DNA from: Turbatrix aceti
Lineage: Eukaryota > Nematoda > Chromadorea > Rhabditida > Panagrolaimidae
DNA: 64,000 bases
Direction: 5' to 3'
Assembly: GCA_963969345.1 (NCBI GenBank)
Contig: OZ017768.1
Span: 9,014,718-9,078,717 of the forward strand
Under the pieces are notes generated by a model. That model worked only from the letters and a program-made list of their open reading frames with translations. It ran no database searches and was not told the origin of the DNA. This document shows, piece after piece, positions 42,151 to 55,900 of the stretch. The position numbers and the translations under genes were made by a program. Position 1 is the first letter of the stretch. Each line of letters starts with the position of its first letter.

Positions 42151-42482
42151 GATTGACTCGAATGTTGCTGGCTGTATACCCTGAAAATCCGTCCAGATTG
42201 TTTACAAATGACTTTCACAACAACATGAAAACACGAAAAGCATAAAGCACTGCAATTAGACAGTGTGACAGTTATCAGAAAACAACTCAACTAATCGGAG
42301 CTCGGCAAATTGTGCACAGCTTTTTTTCGATTCAGTTATTCAATTTGGCATTGTGTCATGAACGCCTAAATTACGGCGGCTCCTTACAATTTTTTTTTCA
42401 ACGATGAGTTTTTTTTCTGTTTTTGATCGTAATAATTTTGGTATTCGTGCTTTTATGCTTGAACTTGGCATGTTGCAGGGCA
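42151..42482. promoter_or_regulatory. divergent promoter region, Gle1-like gene / COA3-like gene
   Basis: 332 bp separate the two start codons, which point away from each other. No clear TATA box is visible on either side. A TTGCAG acceptor directly before the COA3 start (42472-42477) suggests an upstream non-coding exon or a trans-splice acceptor. Confidence 0.45.
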
Positions 42483-42945
42483 ATGGCATCGAGGTATCAG
42501 ATGTCCCGACTGTTACCTAGGCTGCGTACTGCCTGGCGGGTAGCCTGTAGGCCAGCGAGTTCGACGGGATCGTCGACAACGAAGATTCCAGTTCCAAAGG
42601 CAGAAGGCGAACTATACAGCGCAAAATCAGAGATGCTACAGACCGTCGACATCGAAGATCTTCCACGCGCTCAGAAACGATTTGCCAAGCAGTTTGAAAA
42701 GGTCAACGAGGAACGCATCAAGGAAATTTTTGCCAAGAATTACAAGGTTGGTTTTTATTTGACTTTTTTTGATTTATAAACCCCAAATTTTGCAGAACAT
42801 CGTCGCATTTGGCGTCCTTCTCCTCAGCGTCATCGGAATCTACGTCTACACGATCCAAGCCGTTCAGCAGGAAACCTTCCTCGAAGAAATCGACCAGGAA
42901 GTCGCTGCCGAACGCGGTGAACCTCTCCCGCAGCCCACAAAGTGA
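42483..42945 (+). CDS. COA3/CCDC56-like cytochrome c oxidase assembly factor
   Basis: COA3 is a small mitochondrial inner-membrane protein that stabilises newly made COX1 during complex IV assembly. Exons 42483-42746 and 42796-42945 join in phase into 137 aa. The N-terminus is basic and lacks acidic residues for about 35 positions (a mitochondrial targeting type). The core LPRAQKRFAKQFEKVNEERI, one membrane segment (about residues 90-110, VAFGVLLLSVIGIYVYTI), then QQETFLEEIDQEV, match the family order of basic helix, membrane span and FLDE-type segment. The start at 42485 follows a GGCA context directly after a CAG acceptor; an ATG farther upstream at 42423 is not preferred. Confidence 0.82.
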
Positions 42946-45900
42946 ATTTTTATAAAAAATTTATTTTTTCATTGTTTAGGTGACGTTTTGTTCGTTATTT
43001 TTTGAATTTATTAAAACAATGCATTATTTATTCATTCCAACGGGGATTGTATAGGCAACCAGATGGTTTTGGAGCCGGTGCTATTTTTCATGTTTTCTCC
43101 TCAACTGGCAGGGCATCTGGAAACTGTGGCGGCATGATGAATTGCGACGGAGAAAAAAAGAAAACAATATGTCTGATTGATCTTTTAAAAAAAACGCCAA
43201 TGCAAAAAAACTGAGGCCTAAAAAGTGATGTATCGTATTTTTTTTGAGAGTAACACATTTTTTAAAGAAATATGTTATTTTTGTCACTTTTGCCGCTGCA
43301 AAACTGCGAGTATCGTAAATATTACTTTTTTCTTACTTTTCCTTCGTGTCGTAAAAGTATCGTAATTTTCTGCTTTGTTACGATTTCTTGTGTCTCAGCG
43401 CGATTGAAGTTGTCTTTTTTTTCAACAGTTACGGTTTTTTCACACAATTTACTTTTTATCGCAGTCCCAACCGAGGAACGAGCTCAAAGCAGCTTCCTGA
43501 TGGTAATAGTTACGTTCGTTAAGCACCATTGAATGCCCATCCCCCCTTCGAATATTTATTTAATTATGACTCAAAACAGGATTTACCCTATAATTCATAA
43601 ATAGTCCCATTATTGGATGGCGACAGACCACATAAAATTTATGAACGCGGCAAATGAACGAACGCTGTCGGGCAATTAAAAAAAGGACAAAAGTGAGAGC
43701 GCTTTTTCCGTTTATTTTGTGGGGCTGACGCGACTGGGCATGTCGGATGGCCTAAAAAGTGGAATAGAATTTTTTGGACAGATGATGTTTTTGGGTTTCG
43801 AGAACTTTTGACAGTACTGTATCGTTACGGCTCCCGAAGCGAAATTACTGGTCTTGAAGGGAATTTTTTTGTTCGGTTTTTGTGTTTTGAAACGATAATT
43901 TTTATGTTTTTTCCTGTTTTTGTGCTTTTTTGCATAAAATCAGGTTTCAGGTGACAAGGTGAGATTGGTGCGAACACAGCCAGCCCGGTGGGGTGTAAAA
44001 ATAGCCGCGATGACCCCCTCCAATTTCGCCTGAAAAAGGAAAACTGAAAACGGAATCGAAGTCGGATGTTCGCTTGGTTGCTCTTCGCTCTGCGCTGCCC
44101 GCCAGGCCTGGTGTGGTGGCGGGCGCAAATGAGCAAACGAGGAGGTATAGTGTCGAGCTGAGCTGAGCTGAGCGGTCAGTGTTGGATGCGCTTTTCGGAT
44201 GGGGTCCTTGGAAAGCAATCAATCGTGTGCTCCCCGCGCACCCAACACTATACCACAGCTCCCTGCCTGCCTATTTGCCCCCTCTCCTGCCTGTGCTCTG
44301 TACTACTCCTTCTCTCTGACGATGACTGCGGTCAGCCCCAGCCAAATCGATCGAATGTGAGTGTTGTTTTGTTGTTTTTCCTCATCTTCCTACTCGTCCG
44401 ATGCGCGTTCCCATTATTTGTTTGCGTGTTGCTTACAGCTGCAATGGTCATCATCCCGTTGTCGAGAATCACCCCCAAAAAGTCGATAAACTGACCGCCC
44501 GGCACGCAATCATCCCCATCGGACACTCACGATTTGATGGGACTGACCAGCTGGAAAAATGCATCCCGTCCTGGCAGGTGGATGATGGACAGTTATTTTT
44601 TTGCTCCGACGTTAGATGCTTTGTTTTTTATGCATTCTGCGAAACAGAAAAGTCAAAATGACACCCATTCAGTTGGTCAAGGTGTGAAACTGCCTGAAAA
44701 GTCTCAATTTGACCGATGCGTTCAATTTTCCGTTCGAAACCCAAACAACTGTTTTTTACGATAACTGTTTTTTGTGCCTGCGGAAATATTTCTGGCCAAT
44801 CAAATAATTTTTCATTAATGGCTAAACTGGATACGATTAATTGAATTATGACATGAAAAATGGGGAATACAGTTTTTTGGCCTAAAAATACCGGCTTTGA
44901 CTCGCGCCCGGCTTCGTGCTCATAAGTCAAGTCAAGTTAGATCAGATCATTCATTTTGACGTCGATAAACTGCAGTTTGCGCTTATTAGCTGGATTTTCA
45001 ACTTTTTTGGTCCAAAAAGGAGGTTTTTATCTGGCAATTGAAAAGTATCGTTACTCGCACTTCACTTGAAGTAATAATTCTCAGCCAGTTGAATGTTACT
45101 CCGAATAACATTTTTTGTCTGTCTTTTGTTACTTTTTATGCAAGGTAAAAAATTACGATACAGCCACTCACGTGAAATAACAAAAAAATTAGTTGAAGTA
45201 TCGTTTCTTTTTTTTTTTTTTTATCGTTACTCTTTTTTTCGTTGCGAGATCATTTTTTTCACTTTTTTTTCGATTTTTATAATTTTTTTCTTTTGTTCTC
45301 GGTTTTTTACGATTTTTTTTGTTAATCGTCGCCGATCGTTACAACACTGTAAAAAGGCGTATCGTATCGCGCGCATACGAAGGAAGAAAGTCTTGTTCAT
45401 CCATCTTGTCTGATCCGTTCCCAAGAAATGTTACGCAACGATCATTTTGCCTCTTCGCTCCCACCTGTCTTTTTTTTCCGGCAAGTTGCCCCTCCATCTG
45501 TTGATCGACGGGCGAGTCCATCTCCCGCGCAACAGGTTGCCTTGCCTGCGCTTTCCTCGCAAATATCCGGCAGGAAAATATAAATAACAAATAATTGCAC
45601 CTGTTTTCCGTGTTTTTTTTTGCGCCTCACTCAGGTTTTCGGCGTCGAGCCAAAATCAATGGCAATTTTCCTGCTCTTCCCTGACGTCAGAGCGATTGCG
45701 CCGGTCCCGTCCAAGGCGTGGCGCTCGCTCGACTGGGTCGGATTATTGATGGATTACGCTGCGTCACAGCTTTTTGCTGTGGTTTTGTTTTCTTCCCTCC
45801 CTTTTTGGGGCTGCGGTGGTCCATGGACGTCTTCCTTCCTCATGTACAGCCGGTTCCTTCTTTTTTTCTTGCTGGTAGTGAACTCAAGGACTCATTAACG

Positions 45901-46881
45901 AAAAAAAGCATGAAATCCTGATGTTTTACGTTTATTTTTGTTGAAAAATCGTAAAAAAAAATTTCCGTCACCCATTTTTTGTTATTTACCTAAAAAAAGT
46001 TACTTCACTTTTTTTGGCTAAAACCTTCAGGTTTTTTTTTCAACCTTTCCGGGGGTGTATTACTGTTAACATCCTTTTGTTTGGCCTGTTTTTAAAGCTA
46101 GAAAAAATAAACTGTATCAAAAAACTGTTTTATTTATGTGTATTTCCGTTTTATAACATTTTACACCCCAATTTTACATTTTTTTAGATTTCTGAAATCT
46201 TGTTTTTGTCTCGCTCACTTATCGCGCCTTGAAATCACGTTTTTTTCCTTTTTCTTGACGTCGCTCGCATTTATAGCTTTTTTTCTTCGACTGTTGTCTT
46301 ATTGGATTCTTTTTTATTGACACTGACCTCGCGTAACCATGGTTTGAGAACAATGCAATTAGAAAAAGCAAAAAAAACGATTTTTAAGCTTACAAAGAGC
46401 ACGTAGAACAAAAAAAAGTACGATAATGCGGTAACTGTTACTGACGTAACCTGAAGTAACAAAAATAAGTTGAAGTATCGTTACTCGAGTATCATTTTTT
46501 AACGAACTTTTTTTTCGTTGCGAGATTTGTTATTTTGGGTTTTACGTTGTTTTTTTTGTTTTCACCTTTTTTTCATGTTTTTTTTACCTATGGCCTATTC
46601 CTGCCTAGTCACGGCTAGCTGGTCATTTGCACCGTCATTGTCGTCGCTTTGCGTGTTCCTCTGCGTCACACCCTGCCCTACCTGCCCGTCTAGCTGCGTG
46701 GAACAATGCTGCAGCCGGTTGTTTTATTATACGTTTCTTTTTACCTGCTCGTGTATTTTTTTGCGTGATTAGTTTGTCGCCTACAAAAGAATCCCACGCG
46801 ATCGTTAAAAGTCCCCGTAATTTGGGGTTTTTGCGATAATTTTTTACTTTTTTTGGTGGTTTATTGATTTGAATTTTTCAG
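42946..46881. other. intergenic, probable 5' region of the Abl gene
   Basis: No supported coding exon. It contains ctgag tandem repeats (44156-44173) and T-rich tracts. A TTTTTCAG acceptor at 46874-46881 precedes the Abl start codon, so at least one upstream non-coding Abl exon should lie in this region or farther left in it. Confidence 0.45.
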
Positions 46882-46938
46882 CTCGTTCCAATATCGATGA
46901 CGCGAAAAGCCGGGTAGATCGTCGTCATCGTCGTCGTC

Positions 46939-49900
46939 ATGGGTCATCAACAGAGTCGAGCATCTTCTCACCTCGACATCAGTCGCACCAAGCAGCTTTC
47001 TGCGTCGTCCGGTGATCTGGGTATGTTTTTTTTTGCCTCACATTTTATATTTTTTGTTTGGTCATTGATCGTAAAAATTATTGGTTGGTTGGTCAAAGCT
47101 TTGTGCAAAATTGTGTAAGTGATATCCGGGGATTGTTTTTGGTAACCTGATACGCTGATTAGGATTAGGAGACACGCGTGCCGGGTACGTGCATCGTAAT
47201 CTGTGCCAGACGGATGAATCGGGTGCTTATTTTTAGGTTTTGCCTGCGTTCTTTACCTTTGAAAATACATAAGTAGCAAAATAAGTTTTTTATTCATTTT
47301 TGAAAAAAAAAATCAAAAAATGATTTTCCTTTTGAGTTTTTTTACCTATTTTACTCTAGTTTGGTCATTTTTGTTCATTTTGAAAATAAAAGTTGCTTTT
47401 TATTGGTCTCTACTTGTGACCCTTGAATTTTGACCAACTTTTGAATTTGTTCGATGATCAAGTTTCCCTAATAAAAATTTGCGCTTTTCAAAATTTTTTG
47501 CAAGAAAATATTATTTGAAAATTTTTTGAAGGGTTTCTCCGTTCAAAAATGTCTTTACTGAGTTTTCACACTCTTTAGTATCTGTCTTTTTTATCTCGAA
47601 CGCGCGAACGACGAACGAATGTATAATAGAAACGAGCCTAAACCCTTAATTTATCTCTTTCCTCTGTTTTCTCTCGTGTTCGTTCGCTCGATTAACCATT
47701 ATCCCGCAGCCATCACTCATGAACAGAAGAACGGCATAGCGATAGGCTGAGGCTCTGAAGCGGAAAGATATTGGATGGGATATGAGACAAACTTGGGTGC
47801 CGGCTATCCCGAAGGCCTAATGCAGGCAAAACTGCGGTTTTGGCCTTAAATGACCATTTTTGTGTTGTTCATTTGGTCATTTTGCAAAAGAAAGCGAGGT
47901 AATGGTATGCTGCCATGGTTCATTTGTGTTGGCTGCTCACGCTGAGGAGACGGAGAGGCATATAGTCCTAGTCCTAGTCCTAGTTTTAGTCATAGGCCAC
48001 TCAAATTACGCATTTGCTGCTTTTTTTGGGCTTAACAAGGACATTAGTGGCTTGCAAGAACGAGGAAATATTGAAAAAATGTTATATTTAGCATTTTGTA
48101 CCACAAAAACATAATTTTGTAGAATTTTTAGGGTAAAAGTAACGTAAAATTTACGATAGACACCTAAAGTAACAAAAAATGTTTTTTGTTGTTATTTGGA
48201 AGTAATAAAAAAAATTTATGTTACTCAAAAGGAGGGAAAAACACAATTTGGAATGTTATGCGAAAACCTGTGAATTTTTTGCTGATTTATCGTTATTTTT
48301 TTTCGTTCCGAATTATTTTTTTTTGGTTTTTTGTTTTTTTCTTGATACAATTTTTTTTCGCGTTTCTACGTCGTTTTCACTGCAAATAATTTATCAAAGC
48401 GCAGATTTTTTTGAATCCTAAAAAAAATCTGTTGACAAAAACTCTAACAAAAAGATTGACAGTTATGAACCGTCAAATAATTTTTTTCCATTTTTTGTTC
48501 GCTAATCCTCATCAAAATCGGGCAGGCCAACACTACCCGCAAAAATTACAAGTTTTGACAGAAATCTGTCATCATTGTCATTTTCTTTCCGTTCTTTCTG
48601 TCTCTCTCTCTCGATCGGTTGCCGAGCCAACAATCAAGCCGACGATGGTGTTGTTGTGGTTGGTTAATCCCGGGTGATGAAGCCCTGCGTCACACCCGTT
48701 CCCGCACAAACAAAGGAATCGAGTCGGGTCGGGTCGTTCGTTCAGTCGGTTGAAAACAGTCGATTCGGACGTCGGACGGCGCTCCTAGCCCCCCTCTAGC
48801 CTAGTCGTGTGAAATTTTAAACCATTTGTCTCGCCAGCTTTTTGATTGTTATTCTCCCATCAAATTTGAACCGATCCCCGCGTCTCCGTCGCTTGTTCCC
48901 TCTTTTGCCTCATAAAACTAAATTCTATGTACATGTACTTGAGTTGGGAGAACGATAAACCTGGGTTCACCGGGAGACGACTGGACTGCGATAATTTATT
49001 CGGCTTTATCCCATCTCATTGTTGTACTTAACGACGAGGACATACATATCTTTCTTTCCTCGTTCGACGATTTGTTCAACGACTTGTACCAATAATTTAT
49101 AGACAGACATCTTTTTATGTGCCAAAACAACTGTTCCGAGGAGGAAATAAATAAATATCCGATGCGCGATGGTATTTATTTATATTTATGTTTATTGTGT
49201 TCGTTTGTGTGGATCTATTTTTTTCCGACGTCTTTAACAAAATCATCGATCACTTTTTGTTGCCTTTTTTGACTGAAAAAAATTGTACTGGATACAATTG
49301 TAATACTTTATCGGAATGAGATACTTGGTTGAGTCAGCCAACCAATTTGAAAAACACAGAAGACCACCGTTTAACTCCACGCGTATTCAATGACCCTTGT
49401 ACGCCTGTGATTAATGGGGTCTACTTTTTTTCTCCTGACAAATAAATGTTCCTTGTTTTCAAATTGTTTTTCGATGTTGTCAGATTAGTCATTTTTTTTG
49501 CTGATGTTTTTAAACCTGTCCTTGAGCAAAAAATGGTTAGAACGGGGAAATTATTTCGGGGATTTTTTTCGGGAGCAAAATTACAGTTTTTTTTGCTGTA
49601 ATATGATTTTTTTGCCACATGGCACGAAAAATAGGCGTGGCTAAAAAATGTCATTGGACTCAGGCTGTAGAAAAGAAGGGTATCACACTTTTAAATAATG
49701 GCGAAATAAAAAAAAACTAGCTCTTTTTCGAAATTAATTTTTTTATAATTTGTTTTTTGATAGAAACCCAAATTTTTTTGAGTTTACCGAATTTTTTTAG
49801 TGAATGGCTTGAAAAACGTTACAGTTTTGAAAATTAAAAAAATCCGAAAAAAAATTTAAAAATTGCGAGAAAATTTTTTTTTTATTTTAATTTTTTTTTA

Positions 49901-52900
49901 GAAAATGAAAAAAAAATGCTTTTTATCATTTTTTTAAATTGGTCGTTTAGTCACCTCGAGAACCCCTTGTAAAGTTTTCATTCAGGCGTAGCGCATCACA
50001 AACTTTTTTCCTGATTTCCGGTTTCAATATTTTCTGCGTATAAATGGACAATAATCGGAATTGGCGAGGATAAATGAAGGTTTTACGGAAATCAGCGAGA
50101 AAAAGTGGTTTATAATAGAGCGCTCGTAATTTTTCAAGGGAACGAACCCACGGTTAATAAAAGGCGAAGCTGGGATAGACAGGATGAAAAACAGAGAGGG
50201 AGAGAGGTTGGTTTCATTTAACCGAAAGGGAACAAGGCTGGTTTACGGTTTGGTTGTTGCTTTTTGCGATGGGTGCATTAGACGGCCGGTAAAAAGGTGT
50301 TATTAAAACGGACTTCCGTTGAACGAGCGGATGTTGGGGTAAAGAGGGTGGGGAACCGGATTGAAGTGAGGTTTTGCGCTCGCTTGCTTAATCCGGACGA
50401 AGCGGTTTGTTTTGAGGGATAAAATGTTTTTTTTGAGTAAGCGAAGAATTTATGACGATAGGTGATCCGGAGGAAACGGAAGAGGAATAAGGAGGGTTGT
50501 TATTTTTATTGTTTTGATGTTTGGATGAAATTGATATTTTTTGGGGTGTAAAAGATGTTTGTTGTTTGCATTGAAAGTAGTCGAAGTTTAGGAAATGGAA
50601 TTTGTAGTTTTTTTTACGAAATACTTTTTTGGAAGCTTGTTTGCTATTTTTTTGGTGTGCGTGAACGGGCTGGCATGAATTAGGTTTGTTTGGGGCAGTT
50701 GGGCATTTTTGATTTGATTTGGGTATCCATGTTGGTGTTCTGGTATTTTTTCGTGTTTTTCGTTGTTTTTTTTGGGCTGTGGAAAGCCTAAATTTTTTTT
50801 TCAGCAAACTTTTTTCTTAAAAAAAATTGTGAGATTATTTTTGACGATTTTTTTGATCCGGAAATGGAATTTTTTTCTAAATTCGTTTTTTGAATCATGT
50901 TTTTTGTTTTTGAAATTGTTTTTTATTTGATTAATTTTTTATGCATTTATTTTGATTTTTCACTTCAGAATCTTTATTTTCCCCAAGGAAAATTGAAATT
51001 TATAAATTTTGAAAAATTTAGTTTATTTTTATTTTTATTTGATTGACAAACACCGAATTTACCGCCACTTACTCGCATTTCCACCCCCACCCCTCCTACG
51101 GCAGCGGCGGCAGTTGACTAATGCGACCATACCATGCGCGGTGGCGGTGGCGGCGCAGCGCAACATCTAAAATTAATTGCGTAAGTCGTAGCGAAACAAA
51201 ATTATGTAGTAGAAGCCACAAGGCATTTTCTGGGTACCCCCCAGAAGCCCCCATCCATCCCCATCGGCGAAGTTAGTTAGTTTGTCTCTTTCTGCGCTCT
51301 CCATTCCAGCAGAGCAGAAAGTTTGCACTGACCAGTGGTCACTCGCTCACTCATTGGCTCAGCTTGTGCGCATTTCAATTTTTCAATTTTCTGCCCTGCA
51401 GCGTTTGAAAAAGTCATTTTGGCGTCATCTGTCTGCCCGGGAAAATGCTAGGGGAAAAGCCTGGTGCGCGGAAACGAGAGGAGATTGTTGGATTTGTACT
51501 TGAAGGAAGGAAGAAGGCTGGCGAGCGCGCCGGCTTTCTTAAGACAGGAAGAGAGGGACATTGGTCATCATCTCGTCAGAATAGAGCCGTTTGTTTTGGC
51601 ATTGGCATTTGTTTTGTGTTGTTTGCGCAAGAAAGCCCAAAGTTTTGGTTGCCTACTTTTTTGCCTGATATTTATTTATGTATTTATTTACGATAGTTTT
51701 CTTATATTTTTTTTCTTTCTGGGTGGCCTGGAATTTGGCTATTTATTTAGCTGTTGATGAAATTTGTGGAATTTTTCGTGAAAAATTCTTTGGGAGTTGT
51801 TTCGCTTCTTTCTCAAATGACCAAATTGAGGGGGAGAAAAGAGACAAGACAGGCAGTTGTTAGTCAGTCATTTTGGCGCTTGTCTTCTGCAATCACAACC
51901 GACAGGCTTCGGCGTGGCATTTTGTGTTTATGTTTGCATATCTTTTTTCCTTCTCGGACCTCTTTGTCGTTTTTCGTCTAATTTGACGACATGGACATCG
52001 TGGCGCAAAGTGCCGAGAAGCGACAGAAAGAGAGACATCAAATTGATGAATGAATGGATGGACCACTGTGATAACCACTGTTTTTGGCATTGAATATTGT
52101 TAGAAATTTTTTTTGATTCTTTGATGGATTTTGGATTTTTTCACGATTTTTTTTTAATCGAAAAAAATTGTGAATTAGTTTTTTTGTCGTATTTGTTGTT
52201 TTTCAAAGTTGGCAGTCTGGTTTGCCCCAATTTTAACGATATTTATTCACTCAAAGCATTTCGAAATGGTCCTGTAGTCCAAAAAAAGTCGCTCAATTCA
52301 TCATCATTTTGTCCGTTAGCCGGGTTAGTCAGTTAGGAGTCAGCATGCTTGCCCAATTCTTTTTTATTGGGATTGCTTTTTTTTTGCAGCAGCAACAAGC
52401 ATGCTGCATGACGAACTTTGTCAACCGATAAGGAAATGAAAAAGAAAGTCCGTCTGACCCTTTTTGAAAAAAAAGTGGCGAAAGTGGGCCTAAAAAAGGA
52501 AAAAAAGTAGGCGCTCTCTTTTTTTCCAAATAAGGATGTCGAAGTCGGACTTTCAAATATTATGTAGCCACCCTCATTGTTGAGCGCAGCGAAAGGCCAC
52601 CAGGCTTACTCAGATATTTTAGGAGGTATCGTTTCTTCCCGGACTGCCACCGCCAGCGCAAGGCGGCCAAAAGCAAAGCCCTATATGCGCCAACCAGCTG
52701 CTTCTGCTGCTGCTGGTGGCGCTGGTGCTTCGTTTTATCCCGGAGAAGGCCAATAATGCCTCCAGCTTGCAGAGCGGCCCTCCTCCTTGTTGTTCTTGTT
52801 GTTGAGCCTCATACAATAGTACAAAGCCCTCAACAATGCAATGTGAGTCGAGTGCGCGATGAGGTCGTGGTCGTTCGTTGCCTGCCGCTGCTCTGGCTGC

Positions 52901-55900
52901 TGGGAGACAAGCTATTTAGGATTTCTATGAAACTTGCGCATTAAACTGACTTATGGGCTATTGATGATGGTAGAATTTTTTTGGACGCCGGAAAAAGAAG
53001 CGATGTAATCAGGTGCAGCTGCGTTTTTTTGATGGAAATGGAAAATGAAAAAAATACCATTTTTTAGACCCAAAAAAATAAATTTTGAAATTTCAAGTGT
53101 GTAAATTTTTTTTAAATTTTTAGGCGTAAAATTTGTCTCTATTTTTTCATTTAATTAAAACAGATAAAATTTACTGCATTCCACTTTCAAAGACCCCATT
53201 AATGTGTCCAATTTCCTGTCGTACATGTTTCAGTGTTTCAAGCTTTTATTTACCCTTGGAAGCATTTTTTGACCAAAAATAATGGTGTTTGTATACTAGG
53301 TCCAAAACTGGCAGCAAACAAGCGTGAGAAGAGAACCCACCGGGGCCTGAGCGAGCGAGCGAGCGGTTGATTGGTTGACTTGCGTTGGATGATGAACAAG
53401 CGAGGTGAAAGCGTAGCCTTTTAGACAAACAACTCCAAAAAAAACTGAAGTGCGACGAGACTAGGCTTTTTTGGTAATGAAAGGAAAGTCGCGTTTTGAT
53501 GCGAGAAAAAAAGTGTAGAGAAGGGAAGGAGTCATCAATTGACGGGCGCGCTGGCTCCTGACTCGAACAGGGCGATGGTCAGCAGCGGTCGACGTTCAAA
53601 GGGCTGCAACGGGAGATGGATGAGTCACGTAGTTTACTATTTAGTTGTCAGCGACTGTTGTTAGTCAGTCGCCCTTTTTCGCCTTCTTTTATTGTTCGTT
53701 GTTGTCTTCGGTGTCGAATGGGTGTTTTTTGTACGTGGATGCTTTTTTGAAGGCCATTTTATAGGGTTTTTTTGGGTTACAATTTTTTGTTTTTGTTGTG
53801 TGAGCTAACGGGCCGGCCCGGTCCGCGGACTGGCTTAAATGAGGTGTCAGCGGTTGGTTAATGGATGGATTGGGGCTGGAAGGAGGAGGATCAGTTAAAT
53901 AGAGATGTTGGACGGACAGTGAAGAACAAGGCTTATTTAGAGTGATGTTGTTCTTTATGGTTTATGGAGTGGCATGTTGTTGGGTTGTACCCCCACCCCA
54001 GCTCAAGGTCCTTGGACCGGCCATATTTCAATTTCTACATAGAAAAAAATTGGCCAATTAAAAAAAACCATAATTTTTGGAATAGCGATTATTTTACAAA
54101 ATTTAGCGGTAAAAATCAATGTATTATTCACCATATTCTGCGCAATTTTATGCTTCTCGCGGTTTTTAAATTTTTTTGGCAAAATTTTCAATTTTTTTGA
54201 GCTCAAAAAACGGAATTGGTCTACGACATAAAATTTCACAGCCGCCGATTTTGAACAAAAGTGTGACCAAAAAAACGTACAAAAAATCTGTCAAACATGG
54301 TGTGAATTTTTTTTTTCAAAAATTGTGCTGCATTTTGTAAACAATTTTTTTTTGTCTAAAATTTTTGTTTTTCATGCAAAAAAATATTTTTTTTGTTATT
54401 CATATGCATTTTTTTGGTTTTATTTTGCAAAATATTTCTTTTTTATTAATGTCGAATTTTCAATAAAATTTTTATATCGGGCCGCTTTTTTTTGCTTGTA
54501 CCGATTTGTTATTAAAAAATAATTGACATTTCATCTTGACATGCATTGGTCGTATTTTTTTTGATTCGTGTTCAAAGAACTAGTTGAAACCAAAATTTTC
54601 ACCCACAACCCATGGAGCATTCAGTTTATTGACAGACCTATTTATTTATTTATTTTTATTGAAATAATCCAAATATGAAAAGGAATGTTTGATTGAAATT
54701 TTGTACAGAACGTGAGATAGATTTTTGTTCATTGCGCATGATCCTATACAAAAATGTGTGAACAGATAGCATAGCAGGATGAGAGGAGGAAGGGAGGGTC
54801 AACAACAATAAGAAAAGAAGCGTGAAAAAGATTCACACATATTACGGATAGATTTATGACTCTTACACGCGGATATCCCTGTCATCGGCGTTGTCGCATC
54901 CATGTACTGATCCTACATTTTGATTTTGAAGGAATGAATGAATTTTCTCTTCCCCACTGATGGACCGAAGGCGAGGAGCGCAATGTGTTGAAAATATTTT
55001 TTTTTGGGATTTAAGGGATGAAATCGGCGGAAAACCAACGTTTTGATCATTTTTTTTGTTGGATTTTGTAAATTGATAGATTTTTTTTGTAAATGCGTGC
55101 AAAAAATGGATTTCAGAATTTTTTTGGATGTGCAAAAAATGGATTTCTGGATTTTGAATTTTTTTTACGGAAATTAATTATTTTTTGAGTTATTTTTATT
55201 TTTGAGATGATTAAAAATAGACCGGTCGCGAGCAGTAATTTTTTTTGGGAAAAAGTTGAAACATGGTGCACCGCGAAGCGAATTTGACTCACGGTTTGTG
55301 TTTTGTCGTCAAAGTTCAACCGTTGAACCGTTGAACCGATTCAATCTGACATGACAGCTGTAGACTCGGTTTACAGACAGTTGCCGGTCACTCACTTTGA
55401 CATGCTGTGAGTGTTGTTCGGCGTTCCATTTCATTTCATTCCTTTCCGTTCTTTTCTTCGGTTTTTCTTGTCCTGGTGCTTTTTTTTGGCGGCTTTTTAT
55501 AACAGTTTGCATGCGGAAGTTTTTTTTGAATTTTGAATCTTGTCACTTGCATGTTTAGATTTTTTGACTGACACTGATTTGCTAGGTTTTTTTTGGTTGG
55601 TTGGTTGGTCGGTTGATTGGTCCTTGAGCTGAAGCTGATCGGGAAAAGAAAAGGAACGGACTTGTCAGAGTGAGAAATGAACAGTGCGCGAATAAGGTGT
55701 GTCTATTTTTGTTTCTATGAATTTTTTTTTACTTTTTGGCTCACAAAATTCAATTGATTATTTATTTATTTATTGTTCCTAATTTCTTTGCGTCGCGCGA
55801 TGTTTTTTGGTGAAAAAGTTAGTCAACCGATTAATTCGGTGTAAATTGATTCGGCGTTTTGCAAACATGAAAATGACGCTAGGTCACGGTCTTTTTTTGT

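Noticed and set aside
43940..44222. Overlapping 91-103 codon frames on the minus strand
   Set aside because: Three frames of similar length overlap on one strand, which points to a stop-poor GC-richer stretch rather than a gene.
45620..45898. 92-codon hydrophobic frame upstream of Abl
   Set aside because: T-rich sequence gives F/L-rich translations; no homology and an alternative frame is equally open.
52756..52944. 62-codon frame with a signal-peptide-like start in Abl intron 1
   Set aside because: No TATA or poly(A) context comparable to the 16-kb peptides and the hydrophobic run comes from GTT/CTT repeats; insufficient support.
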